A DNA stretch of 64,000 nt from Streptomyces tardus (GCF_018101125.2 NZ_JAELVF020000001.1:2762402-2826401), one strand, 5' to 3'. Numbered from the stretch's first letter, positions 19,470 to 29,645 are shown. The notes: a model not told the origin generated them from the sequence alone. A program made the numbers and translations.

Positions 19470-20918
19470 GTGTCCTCCTCGTCCCCGACGTCCGCGCCGA
19501 GACCCGCCGAATCGCGGGGTCTGCTCGCACGCATACCCAAGGTGCCGTTCTGGGCCCAGATCCTGGCCGGTCTGGTGCTCGGCGTGCTGCTGGGCTGGCT
19601 GGCCCGCAGCGGTGACATCTCCTGGCTCGGCACCGCGCTGGAGCGGATCGGCGGCATCTTCGTCCAGCTGCTGAAGCTGGCGGTGGCGCCGCTGGTGTTC
19701 TTCGCCATCGCCATCTCCATCACCAATCTGCGCAACGTCTCGAACGCGGCCCGGCTCGCCGGCCGTACGCTGCTGTGGTTCCTGATCACCTCGCTGATCG
19801 CGGTCGGCGTCGGTATCGCCATCGGCCTGCTGAACAACCCGGGTTCGGGCAGCAAGCTCGACCCCAAGAGCGGTGAGGCGCCGGAGACTTCGGGCTCCTG
19901 GCTGGACTTCCTGACCGGCATCATCCCGGAGAACGTGATCACGCCGTTCACCGAGCTGAACGTGCTGCAGATCGTGTTCATGGCCGTGGTGACCGGTGTC
20001 GCCGCGCTCAAGCTCGGCGCCAAGGCCGACCCGCTGCTCACCTTCGGCGAGTCCGTGCTCGCACTGCTCCAGAAGGCGCTGTGGTGGGTCATCCGCCTCG
20101 CCCCGCTGGGCACTCTCGGCCTGCTCGGCAACGCGATCAACGAGTACGGCTGGGGCCTGATCGGCGACTACGCGACCTTCACCCTCGACGTCTACATCGG
20201 CTGCCTGCTGATCCTCTTCGGCGTCTACCCGCTGCTGCTGGCGCTGGTCGCCAAGGTCAGCCCGCTGCAGTTCTTCCGCGGTGCCTGGCCCGCGATCCAG
20301 CTGGCCTTCGTCTCGCGCTCCTCGGTCGGCACGATGCCGGTCACCCAGAAGGTCACCGAACGCCTCGGGGTGCCGAAGGAGTACGCCTCCTTCGCCGTGC
20401 CGTTCGGCGCGACGACCAAGATGGACGGCTGCGCGGCGATCTACCCGGCGCTGGCCGCGATCTTCGTCGCGGAGATCTTCGAGGTGAGCCTCGGCATCCA
20501 GGACTACCTGCTGATCGTGCTGGTCTCGGTCATCGGCTCCGCGGCGACGGCCGGTCTGACCGGTGCGGTGGTCATGACGACCCTGACCCTCTCCACACTG
20601 GGTCTGCCGCTGGAAGGCGTGGGCCTGCTGCTCGCCATCGACCCGATCCTGGACATGATCCGCACCGCCACCAACGTGGCCGGGCAGGCGGCCGTGCCGG
20701 TGCTGGTCGCCGCGCGCGAGGAGATCCTCGACCTGGAGACGTACAACTCGGCCAAGAGCTTCGACATCGAGGCCGAGAGCGGCGCCGACGAGGCCGGCTC
20801 CCCGGGAGGCTCCGAAGGCGGTACGGGCGGCAGCTCCGAGGGCGGTACGGGCGGCGGTTCCGACGGGGGTACGGGCGGGCCCTCGGGCTCCCGGCCAGAT
20901 CCGGTCCCGGCTTCCTGA
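19470..20918 (+). CDS. Dicarboxylate/amino acid:cation symporter (DAACS family)
   Basis: A 482-residue sodium/proton-coupled symporter of the GltP/DctA/TcyP family. Typical features are the SRSSVGTMPVTQKV serine-rich re-entrant loop near residue 285, the GATTKMDGCAAIYP motif near 312, and DPILDMIRTATNVAGQAAVP near 390. About eight helices. The C-terminal 45 residues are GGTGGSSEGG-type repeats. The upstream cysteine-rich leader hints at a cystine or related substrate, as for TcyP, but specificity is inferred. GTG at 19470 fits CCGGAG 7 nt upstream better than GTG at 19464. Confidence 0.92.
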   Translation: MSSSSPTSAPRPAESRGLLARIPKVPFWAQILAGLVLGVLLGWLARSGDISWLGTALERIGGIFVQLLKLAVAPLVFFAIAISITNLRNVSNAARLAGRTLLWFLITSLIAVGVGIAIGLLNNPGSGSKLDPKSGEAPETSGSWLDFLTGIIPENVITPFTELNVLQIVFMAVVTGVAALKLGAKADPLLTFGESVLALLQKALWWVIRLAPLGTLGLLGNAINEYGWGLIGDYATFTLDVYIGCLLILFGVYPLLLALVAKVSPLQFFRGAWPAIQLAFVSRSSVGTMPVTQKVTERLGVPKEYASFAVPFGATTKMDGCAAIYPALAAIFVAEIFEVSLGIQDYLLIVLVSVIGSAATAGLTGAVVMTTLTLSTLGLPLEGVGLLLAIDPILDMIRTATNVAGQAAVPVLVAAREEILDLETYNSAKSFDIEAESGADEAGSPGGSEGGTGGSSEGGTGGGSDGGTGGPSGSRPDPVPAS

Positions 20919-20953
20919 AGCCGCCGCCTTCCGGCGGTCCGGACCGCCTCCGC

Positions 20954-20991
20954 GTACGGGCGGCGACCTCGTTTCCGGTCGCCTGCCGTAC
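20954..20991 (+). terminator. Hairpin after the DAACS gene
   Basis: GTACGG plus GGCGACC pairs with GGTCGCC plus CCGTAC, interrupted by one 2-nt internal loop; the apical loop is TCGTTTC. Confidence 0.55.
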
Positions 20992-21005
20992 GGTCCTCCT
21001 CGAAG

Positions 21006-21048
21006 CAGCACGGTGCCCACCGGTCAACGTCCGGTGGGCGCCGTGCTG
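21006..21048 (+). terminator. Strong terminator hairpin after the DAACS gene
   Basis: CAGCACGG (21006-21013) and CCCACCGG (21016-21023) pair with CCGGTGGG (21031-21038) and CCGTGCTG (21041-21048), loop TCAACGT. TTGTCTGT follows. Confidence 0.75.
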
Positions 21049-21191
21049 TTGTCTGTGCGTTGCCGCCCGGTTCCGCTCAAGTACGCGCGGGACCACCGGT
21101 TGTTCCGTGCCCGTCCGGTGAAAGTCCCACCCCGTCCTCTCCCGGGACTGGCTAAATACGCGCGCGCACGAGACCCTACTCCTCAGTAAGT

Positions 21192-21221
21192 GTTGAAACT
21201 CTGTCAACAGCACGAGTGCTG
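21192..21221. promoter_or_regulatory. Two abutting palindromes upstream of the acyl-CoA ligase gene
   Basis: GTTGA-N7-TCAAC occupies 21192-21208. CAGCAC-GA-GTGCTG, a perfect 14-bp palindrome, occupies 21208-21221 and shares base 21208 with the first. They end 13 nt before the ATG. Candidate repressor operator or leader hairpin; no regulator assigned. Confidence 0.5.
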
Positions 21222-21234
21222 GGAGGGAGGCCGT

Positions 21235-23190
21235 ATGTCCGCGCAACGTTCGCCCGCGGGCCACGACCCGAACCAGGCCGCCCTCGACCTCCCGGAAGTT
21301 CTCCGCCGCCCCGACCTCCGCCAGATCGGCGGGGTGGTGCGCGAGGCCGAACTGCCGCCGCTCGCCCCGCCGGTGCGGGAGGGCTCGCTCGCGGACATCC
21401 CGTTCATCAACGCGGCCGAGGCACCGGCCGACGTGGTCTACTCCCGCAAGGACGAGGCCGGCCGCTGGTACGACGTCACCTCCGGCGAGTTCGCCGCCGA
21501 AGTCCTCGCGGTGGCCAAGGGGTTGATCGCCAGCGGGCTCCAGCCGGGCGACCGGCTCGCGATCATGTCGCAGACCCGCTACGAGTGGAACCTGCTCGAC
21601 TTCGCCGCCTGGTCCGCCGGTCTGATCACCGTCCCGCTCTACCCGGGCTCCTCGGGCTCGCAGATCCGCACCGTGCTCCAGGACGCCTATGTCTCCGGGA
21701 TGGTCGTCGAGGACGTCGAGGGCGTGCGCGAGGTCAGCGCGCTGCGCGGCGCCGTACCGGATCTGGAGCACCTCTGGCAGCTGGACAACGGTGCCGTCGG
21801 CCAACTCGCCGCCGCCGGCCGGAACATACCCGACGCCCTGGTCCACGAACGCCGCCGTGCCCAGCAGCCAGACACGGTCGCCACCCTCATCTACACCTCC
21901 GGCACCACCGGCCGCCCCAAGGGCTGCGTCGTCACCCACGCCAACTTCTTCGCCGGTGTCGACAACGCCGTGAACCTGCTCGGCCCGGTCTTGCGCGGCG
22001 TCACCGGCCAGTCCACCGGCACGCTGCTCTTCCTGCCCCTCGCCCATGTCTTCGGCCGGTTGGTCGCGATCGTCTGCCTGCGGGCGCGAGTGCGACTCGG
22101 CCACGTCGCCGGCATGCAGTCCGAGCAACTCCTCGCGGACCTCCGCACCTTCCGGCCCACTTTCCTGCTCGCCATCCCGTACGTGCTGGAGAAGGTCTTC
22201 AACACGGCGCGCGCCACGGCGGAGGAGATGGGTCGGGGCACGTCCTTCGACCGGGCCGCCAGAATCGCCTCGCGCTGGGGCGACGCGTGGAGCCAGAGCC
22301 TCAAGGGCGAGGGGAAGGGCCCCGGTTTCGGTCTGCGCGCCGCCCGCGGGGTGTACGACTCGCTGGTCTACAAGCGCATCCGCGCGGCGCTCGGCGGCAA
22401 CGTCCGCTACGTCATCTGCGGCGGCTCACCGCTCGGCGAGCGGCTCAGCGCCTTCTATGCCGGCGCCGGTATCGAGGTGTACGAGGGGTACGGCCTCACC
22501 GAGACCACCGCCGCCGTGACCGTGACCCCGCCGCTGCGCCCCAAGCCCGGAACGGTCGGCTGGCCGATGCCGGGCATGGCCGTCCGGATCGCCGACGACG
22601 GCGAGATACTCCTGCGCGGCGGCCAGGTCTTCTACGGCTACTGGGACTCCCGCCGGCAGACCGTTCCCAAGGAGACCGACGACGGGGGATGGTTCGCCAC
22701 CGGCGACATCGGTGCGCTCGACGACGAGGGCTATCTGACGATCACCGGCCGCAAGAAGGACCTGCTGATCACCTCCGGCGGCAAGAACGTCGCCCCCGCG
22801 CCCCTGGAGGACTGGCTCCGCTCCCACCCGCTCATCGACCAGGTGATGGTCGTCGGCGACAACCGCCCGTACCTCACCGCACTGGTCACGCTCGAACCCG
22901 AGGGCCTCGCGCACTGGCGGCGGATGCACAAGAAGGAGGACGTGCTGCTGCACCGGCTGGTGGACGACGCGGAGCTGCGGGACAACATCCAGCAGGCGGT
23001 CAACGAGGCGAACAAGCTGGTCTCGCGCGCCGAGTCCATCCGCCGCTTCGCGGTCCTCCCCATCCAGTTCACGGCCGAACGCGGCTATGTCACACCGACG
23101 TTGAAGCTGCGCCGGGCGGCGATCCTGCGCGAGTTCTCCTCCGACATCGCCGCCCTCTACGAGCGCGACGGCCTCGACTCGGGCGACTGA
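21235..23190 (+). CDS. AMP-dependent synthetase, long-chain fatty acid-CoA ligase type
   Basis: A 651-residue adenylate-forming enzyme of the FAA1/FadD15 group. The AMP-binding P-loop YTSGTTGRPKGCVVTH is at about residues 220-235, the YEGYGLTETTAAVTV motif near 420, the TGDIGALDDEGYLTITGRKKD hinge near 495, and the catalytic-lysine region SGGKNVAPAPLE near 520. It should activate long-chain fatty acids to acyl-CoA, probably at the membrane. ATG 21235 follows a GGGAGGGAGG ribosome site. Two palindromes lie directly upstream. Confidence 0.92.
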   Translation: MSAQRSPAGHDPNQAALDLPEVLRRPDLRQIGGVVREAELPPLAPPVREGSLADIPFINAAEAPADVVYSRKDEAGRWYDVTSGEFAAEVLAVAKGLIASGLQPGDRLAIMSQTRYEWNLLDFAAWSAGLITVPLYPGSSGSQIRTVLQDAYVSGMVVEDVEGVREVSALRGAVPDLEHLWQLDNGAVGQLAAAGRNIPDALVHERRRAQQPDTVATLIYTSGTTGRPKGCVVTHANFFAGVDNAVNLLGPVLRGVTGQSTGTLLFLPLAHVFGRLVAIVCLRARVRLGHVAGMQSEQLLADLRTFRPTFLLAIPYVLEKVFNTARATAEEMGRGTSFDRAARIASRWGDAWSQSLKGEGKGPGFGLRAARGVYDSLVYKRIRAALGGNVRYVICGGSPLGERLSAFYAGAGIEVYEGYGLTETTAAVTVTPPLRPKPGTVGWPMPGMAVRIADDGEILLRGGQVFYGYWDSRRQTVPKETDDGGWFATGDIGALDDEGYLTITGRKKDLLITSGGKNVAPAPLEDWLRSHPLIDQVMVVGDNRPYLTALVTLEPEGLAHWRRMHKKEDVLLHRLVDDAELRDNIQQAVNEANKLVSRAESIRRFAVLPIQFTAERGYVTPTLKLRRAAILREFSSDIAALYERDGLDSGD

Positions 23191-23388
23191 CCGGCCCGGC
23201 GCCCGCCCGGGCCGTGTGCCCACCGCCGGTGCCGGGTGTCCGTGCGCGTCGGGGTTGGACGCGCCGGGGAGTGGGTACGTACTCGCGACCTCCTTCCGCG
23301 GGGAAGGTGGCGCGGGCGTGTCGGTGGGTACTGCTCAACCAGTCGCGGTGCGACCGGCGCCGGTCCGGTCAGGTCGGAAAGGAGCGTC

Positions 23389-23886
23389 GTGGGCTTCACG
23401 TTGCGGGTGCCGACGGAAGAGGACGCGTACGTCTGGCACGAGCTGTTCAATGACCCCGAGGTCATGGAGTTCCACGGCGGCAGGGGGCATTCGGTCGCCG
23501 TCTACGAGGAGTTGACGGCCCGCCAGCGTGCGCACGACGCCACTTTGGGCTACTGCCTCTGGACGGTGCTGAGCCCGAGCGGTGTTCCTCTCGGGTTCGT
23601 CGGTGCCCAGCCCTGGCAGCCGCAGGACTGGGGCCCGGTGGGCGAGATCGAGATCGGCTGGCGTCTGGGGCGCGAGCACTGGGGCCAGGGGTACGCGACC
23701 CGCTGCGCGCAGGAGACGCTGCGCCGGCTGAAGGAGATGGGCGTGCCGCGGGCGGTCGCCATGGTCGCCGAGGGCAATCACCGCTCGGCCGCGGTCGCCG
23801 AGCGCCTGGAGATGCGGCACGTCGAGTCGTTCACGATCCCGCACCGGGGCACCCGCGGCCGTCGCTACGAACTCTCCCTGGCCTGA
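23389..23886 (+). CDS. GNAT acetyltransferase, RimJ/RimL type
   Basis: A 165-residue acetyltransferase. The RimJ/RimL-like layout is visible: RVPTEEDAYVWHELFNDPEVMEF at the N-terminus, then EIEIGWRLGREHWGQGYATRCAQETL (acetyl-CoA loop, about residues 86-110) and NHRSAAVAERLEMRHVESF. GTG at 23389 has AAAGGAG 5 nt upstream, which decides against a longer upstream reading. Substrate unknown (antibiotic, peptide or amine). It converges on the cold-shock gene with a shared terminator between them. Confidence 0.9.
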   Translation: MGFTLRVPTEEDAYVWHELFNDPEVMEFHGGRGHSVAVYEELTARQRAHDATLGYCLWTVLSPSGVPLGFVGAQPWQPQDWGPVGEIEIGWRLGREHWGQGYATRCAQETLRRLKEMGVPRAVAMVAEGNHRSAAVAERLEMRHVESFTIPHRGTRGRRYELSLA

Positions 23887-24006
23887 GGCCGGTTCGGCCG
23901 CTCCGCCGCCGTGCGCCGTGCCGCCGGGCGGTACGGGGCACGGCGCCCGAAGGCCGTGCCCCGCTCGGCCGGGGCCGCGTGCCCGGCCGGTGTCGGGCAC
24001 ACATGC

Positions 24007-24035
24007 AGGAGCCCCCGCTGGCAGCGGGGGCTCCT
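24007..24035. terminator. Bidirectional terminator between GNAT and cold-shock genes
   Basis: Perfect 13-bp stem AGGAGCCCCCGCT (24007-24019) / AGCGGGGGCTCCT (24023-24035) with a 3-nt loop. Confidence 0.9.
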
Positions 24036-24064
24036 TGGTGCTCAGCAGGTGCTGAAGCTTCAGA

Positions 24065-24268
24065 TCAGAGAGTGGTGACGTTCTCTGCCTGAGGGCCCTT
24101 AGGGCCCTGGGTCACATCGAAGCTGACGGCCTGGTTCTCCTCAAGAGAACGGAAGCCGTTGGCGTTGATTGCGGAGTAGTGGACGAAGACGTCGGGGCCT
24201 CCGCCTTCCTGAGCGATAAAGCCGAAGCCCTTCTCGGCGTTGAACCACTTCACGGTTCCGGTAGCCAT
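24065..24268 (-). CDS. Cold-shock protein (CspA family)
   Basis: A 67-residue cold-shock domain protein of full family length. Both nucleic-acid-binding motifs are present: KGFGFIAQ (RNP1, residues 14-21) and VFVHYS (RNP2, residues 27-32). It binds single-stranded RNA or DNA as a chaperone or antiterminator. The ribosome site AAGGAGGGC stands 3 nt before ATG. The mRNA seems to carry a leader of about 120 nt with a hairpin (24336-24362), as is common for cold-regulated csp genes. The coding part is less GC rich at third positions than its neighbours. Confidence 0.96.
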   Translation of the reverse strand: MATGTVKWFNAEKGFGFIAQEGGGPDVFVHYSAINANGFRSLEENQAVSFDVTQGPKGPQAENVTTL

Positions 24269-24335
24269 AAGCCCTCCTTGGGCCTATTAAGGGTCGCCCT
24301 GCTCCAGAACCTGCAAGAAGTCTGAAAATGACGAA

Positions 24336-24362
24336 AGCCTGCGGTCACAAGGTCCGCAGGCT
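24336..24362 (-). promoter_or_regulatory. Hairpin in the cold-shock mRNA leader
   Basis: AGCCTGCGG (24336-24344) pairs perfectly with CCGCAGGCT (24354-24362). On the minus strand it is followed by TTCGTCATTTTC, making it look like an attenuator inside the leader. Confidence 0.55.
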
Positions 24363-24399
24363 CTGTACTGCAAGGGAAACCAAACTGCAACTTGCGGCG

Positions 24400-24429
24400 A
24401 GCCTAGCACGCTGAGTAGGCGAGAGGGAA
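24400..24429 (-). promoter_or_regulatory. Putative promoter of the cold-shock gene
   Basis: Read on the minus strand: TTCCCT, 18-bp spacer, then TAGGCT preceded by TGC (extended -10). Predicted start near 24392 gives a leader of about 120 nt. Confidence 0.45.
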
Positions 24430-24515
24430 GGGTTGAAAGATCGCTGCGAGCGTACTTGCAAGGTGGTGTCGCGAGGGTTCTGCGCGGCGCTGACGTGGGT
24501 AGAGGAGCAGGTTGA

Positions 24516-25469
<954 letters not shown>

Positions 25470-25647
25470 CCGCCCGCCGGTGACCGTCCGCCGCCCTCCG
25501 CACCGCCCCTCCGCACTGCACCGACCCCGTCCGCCGAACTGTCCCCGCGCGCCCGTCCGTTCCCCCGCGCGCGACGCGAGCCCGGCGAAGATCCGGACGG
25601 CAGGCCCTAGGCTTGCGCCGACGTTCGAACAGGGAGTGGGACAGCAG

Positions 25648-27414
25648 ATGCAGCCGCTGGGGGAGGACGATCCGCGCTCGATCGGCGAGTACCGACTGCT
25701 GCGGCGGCTCGGCGCCGGAGGTATGGGCCTGGTCTACCTGGGGCGCAGCCCGGGCGGTCGTACGGTCGCGGTGAAGGTGGTGCGCGCGCACTACGCCGCC
25801 GACGAGCAGTTCCGGGCGAGGTTCCGGCTGGAGATCGAGGCGGGGCGCCGCGTCGGCGGCGACTGGACGGCAAAGGTGCTGGACGCCGACCCCGACGCGT
25901 CGACGCCGTGGGTCGCCACCGGCTATGTCGCCGGGCCCTCGCTGCAGCAGACCGTAGAGGCGCAGGGCGCGCTGCCCGAGCGGACCGTACGGGCGCTGGG
26001 GGCCGGTCTGGGCGAGGCGTTGACCGCGGTGCACCGGCTGGACCTGGTGCATCGGGACGTCAAACCGTCCAACGTGCTGCTGACCCTGGACGGGCCGCGA
26101 CTGATCGACTTCGGGGTCGCCCGGGCGACCGACGCGACCGCCTCGCTGACGGCGACCGGGGTCTCCGTCGGCTCGCCGGGATTCATGTCTCCGGAGCAGG
26201 TGCTGGGCCGGGACACCGACCGGGCGGCGGACGTCTTCTCGCTGGGTGCGGTGCTCGCCTTCGCGGCGACCGGCGAGCCGCCCTTCCCCGGGTCCAGCTC
26301 GGCCACGCTGCTGTACAAGGTGGTGCACGAGGAGCCCGAACTCCACACGCTGACGGGCGAGTTGCGCGAGCTGGTGGCCGCCGCCCTGGACAAGGACCCG
26401 GCCCGGCGGCCCACTTCGGCGCTGCTGGCGGACCGGCTGAGCGGCGGCGCGGGCGCGGCGGCTCTGGTCGTCCCCGGCTGGCTGCCGTCCCCGGTGGTGG
26501 AGGGGGTCAGCCGGCGGGCGGTGGCGCTGCTGGAGCTGGAGGCCGAGCCGTCCCCGCCTTCGGGCGGCGCGCGGTCGTCGCCGGGCGGCCCGGCCCGGCC
26601 CTCGGTGGGCGCGGCGGGTTCGGTGGACACCCCGGCCGCGCCGCTGGGCGGTTTCGGCCCGCCGGGCTCCGCCCTGCCTCCGGTGTCGCCGTACGGTACG
26701 CCGCCTCCGCAGCCGACTCCGTACCCGCATCTCGTGGCGCATCCGCGGCAGCACCCCGCGACCTCGGCCGGCGCGCCGGGGCCCGGCTGGAGCCAGGGGC
26801 ACGGCACCACGGCGCCCCTCCTGAGCAACACCCCGCCGCCGGGCGCGATCGTGCGGCAGCCGCCGCGGGCGAAGTGGAACAAGGGGCGGCGGATCGCGCT
26901 GGCCGCCGGGCTCGTCCTCGCCACGGTCGTGGTGCCGGGCGGGATCACCCTGATGCTGCCGGACGGCGACGGCGGTTCGGGCGGCGGTTCCAGCGCCGGT
27001 ACGGACTCCGGCGGCGGCAAAGGCGGCGCCGAGAAAGACGACGACCCGGCGGCGCTGCCGGTGAAGTGGGTCGGCACCTGGCGCGGCGTCATCAACTCGC
27101 GGGGCGGCAACCGGATCGACCTCACCACCACCATCAGGGCGGGCAACCGCGAGGAGCGCCTGGTCCGTACGACGCACGAGCTCCAGGGCGTGCAGTGCAA
27201 GGGCGTCGCACGGGTCGACCGGATCTCCGAGGGGAAGCTCGAACTCACCGAGTTCTCCGAAGGGGACTCCCCGGAGGTGCTGGGAATGAAGGTCTGCGCG
27301 GAGGGCTCCTCCAGAGTCGACCTCCTCCTCGGCAAGGACGGCACCCTGACCTACCGCTCGCACGATGACCGCAGCGGGCGCCCCACCGGCGAGTTGGACA
27401 AGAACGGCGACTGA
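25648..27414 (+). CDS. Membrane-anchored serine/threonine protein kinase
   Basis: A 588-residue Hanks-type kinase. Catalytic elements in order: LGAGGMGLVYLGR (residues 21-33), VAVKVV with Lys 43, HRDVKPSNVLL near 140, DFGVARA near 160, and SPGFMSPEQVLG in the activation loop. After about residue 270 comes a Pro/Gly-rich linker of about 140 residues, one helix (IALAAGLVLATVVVPGGITL, near 420), and an external domain of about 155 residues without PASTA repeats. ATG 25648 was chosen for family fit, with AGGGAG upstream. It precedes two paralogous membrane proteins that may be partners (inference). Confidence 0.93.
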   Translation: MQPLGEDDPRSIGEYRLLRRLGAGGMGLVYLGRSPGGRTVAVKVVRAHYAADEQFRARFRLEIEAGRRVGGDWTAKVLDADPDASTPWVATGYVAGPSLQQTVEAQGALPERTVRALGAGLGEALTAVHRLDLVHRDVKPSNVLLTLDGPRLIDFGVARATDATASLTATGVSVGSPGFMSPEQVLGRDTDRAADVFSLGAVLAFAATGEPPFPGSSSATLLYKVVHEEPELHTLTGELRELVAAALDKDPARRPTSALLADRLSGGAGAAALVVPGWLPSPVVEGVSRRAVALLELEAEPSPPSGGARSSPGGPARPSVGAAGSVDTPAAPLGGFGPPGSALPPVSPYGTPPPQPTPYPHLVAHPRQHPATSAGAPGPGWSQGHGTTAPLLSNTPPPGAIVRQPPRAKWNKGRRIALAAGLVLATVVVPGGITLMLPDGDGGSGGGSSAGTDSGGGKGGAEKDDDPAALPVKWVGTWRGVINSRGGNRIDLTTTIRAGNREERLVRTTHELQGVQCKGVARVDRISEGKLELTEFSEGDSPEVLGMKVCAEGSSRVDLLLGKDGTLTYRSHDDRSGRPTGELDKNGD

Positions 27415-27509
27415 CCCGGAGGTTCGTTCGGCGATTCCGCGGCATAGCCTGGAAGCTCGCGCCGGCCGCTGCCCGCCGGCTCGGGCGTAGGCGGCGAAGG
27501 AGGGGTGCG

Positions 27510-29645
27510 ATGCGCGCGCGAAGAGCCGTTCGGCTGCTCCTTCCGCTGCTGGCACTGGGCTGGCTGGCACTGGGAACATCGGCTGCATCCGCGGCAGTTG
27601 CCGCTCCGGCGGCCCCGTCCTCCGCACAGGACGACGGGTACTGGGAGCCCACCTGGCGGGAGCGGGCGCAGGCCGAGTTCTACGCGGAGCGGCTGCGCGA
27701 GTCCCCGGTGTACCTGACCGACCAGGCGCCGCGGGTGATGCCGCGTTCGGCGGCCCCAGACTTCCGCGCGCAGGCGAAGCGGACCGGGGTGCCGACGTAC
27801 GTGCTGGTGCTGCCGTACGAGGTGGTCACCATCGAGCAGCGCCTGCTGCGCGCGGTCCAACGGGAGTTGGGCGAGGACGGCATGTACGTCCTGGTCGAGG
27901 CGGACGGCGGCGGCATCGGCGGTGTCGATGTGCTGACCACCTCCGACGAGGCCCGCGAGCCGGCCGTACGGGCGGCTCGCAGCGCCTCCTCCCGGCTGCC
28001 CGACGACGCCACCGCGCTCGACCACTTCCGCTACTTCGTCGACGACCTGCGCGACGGCAGAGGGCCCGACTCGGGCGACGAGGACCCGGACGACCTCTAC
28101 GCCGACCACGGGGCCCGGCAAACCCACGCCGTGCTGACCGGGATCGGGACCGTGCTGCTCCCCGCCCTGGTACTGCTGGCCGGGGTCGCCGAGGTGCATC
28201 GTCGCAGCCGTACGGGCGAGGCGCGCGGCGGACGCGGCGGCATCCGGCGGGCGGTCGTCGCGACCACCGGCGGCGCGCTGGCGCTGGCCGTGCTGGTGCC
28301 GTTCGGCGCCGGCGCGCTGGCCACCGCGACCCGGGCCGGCGGCTCGCCGGACCCGACCGCCCGCGATATGGCGCTGCGGGTGGACCGGGTCGCCGCGGGG
28401 CTGCGCGAGAACCCGGTGTACGCCGACGAGGAGCAGCCGCCGCCGCTGGGTCCGAAGCGGCTGCGCGCGCTCGACCGGCGGATACAGGCGCTGGACGTGC
28501 CCCTGTACGTCGTGCTGATGCCCTCCGGGTACGACGACGAGTCGGACGGCGACGTGGAGGCGTTCCTCGCCCGGGTGCAGGAGTCCCTGGGTCGCGACGG
28601 GCTGTATGCCTTCGTCGACACCTCCGGCCTGACCTACGGCTTCGTCCGGCTCGCCAACCACGGCGCCCGGCTGGCGGCCGAACCGCTGCGGCAGCTGCCC
28701 GAATCCGTCCGCTACGGCGCGGACGACGACGCGGACGGTGCCGACCGCGCCGACGCCGATGTGCGCGAGGCGAGCCTGTCGGCGCAGCTGACCGCGCTGG
28801 TCGAGCATGTGGCCGACACCCCAACCGGGCCGCCCGGCCAGCCCGAGCCGGAGTACGACGTCCCCGACCCGGTCGCCGAGAACACCCTCGCGCCGCTGCT
28901 CTCCGGCCCGTTCTGGACGTCGGTGCGGGTGACCGGTCTGGTGCTGCTCGGCCTCGGCGGCGCGTGGGCGCTGGCCCGGCGGCGTTCGGGCGCGGTGCGG
29001 GGCGGGAGCGGCGGGAGCGACGGAACACCGGAAGCCACCGCCTCGCCGTACGAGGACACCCCCGAGAACCCTTCGGCACGCTGGCTGCGAGCCGCTCTGG
29101 GACGAGAACTGGACGACCTCCAGGAGGAGTTGCCGAAGTTCCGGGGCAGCGAGCGGGCCAGGGTGCAGGCGTGGGAGTGCCTGGACGCCGCGCTGCTCCA
29201 GCTCTCCGAGCACGGTGACTGGCGCCTGGCCAAGCGGGTGCCCGAAACGGAACTCGCGACCGCCCTCGTACTGGTCAGGGCCGGCAGCACGGCGCTCGCC
29301 ACCGCGGGTGGAACGCGCGCCCAGCGCAAGGGCGTCGGGCGGCTCTGCCATCTGAACCCGCTGCACGGCAGGGCGCCGCAACTCCTGGAGGTCACCTCCT
29401 CGGTGGCGCCGCGCGGCAGTCGCGCGCTCTGCGGGCCCTGCGCCCTTCTGCTGCGGAACCCCTCGCAGCAGAAGGCCCGCGCCGCCGCCGACCGGCGGGC
29501 GCTGCGGCTGCCCGGCAGCGTGGGAGAGCGGTCGGTGCCCTACAGCGGCGTTGCCGGACCGCTCGGCTCGCTGGCGGCCGACGGCGAGGTGACGGTCGCC
29601 GGACTCGTTTCGCAGGTGAAGGAGCAACTCGGTGTCCACAGCTAG
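27510..29645 (+). CDS. Membrane protein with two SPVY-type ectodomains and Cys/His C-terminal motif
   Basis: A 711-residue protein of no named family. A signal peptide (about 1-30) is followed by an ectodomain opening with ERLRESPVYLTDQAP. Two helices lie near 210-232 and 250-275. A second, related ectodomain (GLRENPVYADEEQ, then VPLYVVLMPSGY) precedes a last helix near 472-490 and a cytoplasmic helical domain. That ends with LCHLNPLHGRAP and CGPC. The next gene is a shorter paralogue with the same motifs. AAGGAGG precedes ATG 27510. The folds recall TPM/YgcG domains (impression only). Confidence 0.75.
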   Translation: MRARRAVRLLLPLLALGWLALGTSAASAAVAAPAAPSSAQDDGYWEPTWRERAQAEFYAERLRESPVYLTDQAPRVMPRSAAPDFRAQAKRTGVPTYVLVLPYEVVTIEQRLLRAVQRELGEDGMYVLVEADGGGIGGVDVLTTSDEAREPAVRAARSASSRLPDDATALDHFRYFVDDLRDGRGPDSGDEDPDDLYADHGARQTHAVLTGIGTVLLPALVLLAGVAEVHRRSRTGEARGGRGGIRRAVVATTGGALALAVLVPFGAGALATATRAGGSPDPTARDMALRVDRVAAGLRENPVYADEEQPPPLGPKRLRALDRRIQALDVPLYVVLMPSGYDDESDGDVEAFLARVQESLGRDGLYAFVDTSGLTYGFVRLANHGARLAAEPLRQLPESVRYGADDDADGADRADADVREASLSAQLTALVEHVADTPTGPPGQPEPEYDVPDPVAENTLAPLLSGPFWTSVRVTGLVLLGLGGAWALARRRSGAVRGGSGGSDGTPEATASPYEDTPENPSARWLRAALGRELDDLQEELPKFRGSERARVQAWECLDAALLQLSEHGDWRLAKRVPETELATALVLVRAGSTALATAGGTRAQRKGVGRLCHLNPLHGRAPQLLEVTSSVAPRGSRALCGPCALLLRNPSQQKARAAADRRALRLPGSVGERSVPYSGVAGPLGSLAADGEVTVAGLVSQVKEQLGVHS

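Larger units (their letters stand above)
20919..21234. other. Intergenic region with two strong hairpins and candidate operators
   Basis: This 316-bp gap between the symporter and acyl-CoA ligase genes holds a hairpin at 20954-20991, a strong terminator at 21006-21048, and abutting palindromes at 21192-21221 in the leader of the ligase gene. A TAAATA box near 21160 could be a -10 element. No gene is seen. Confidence 0.6.
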
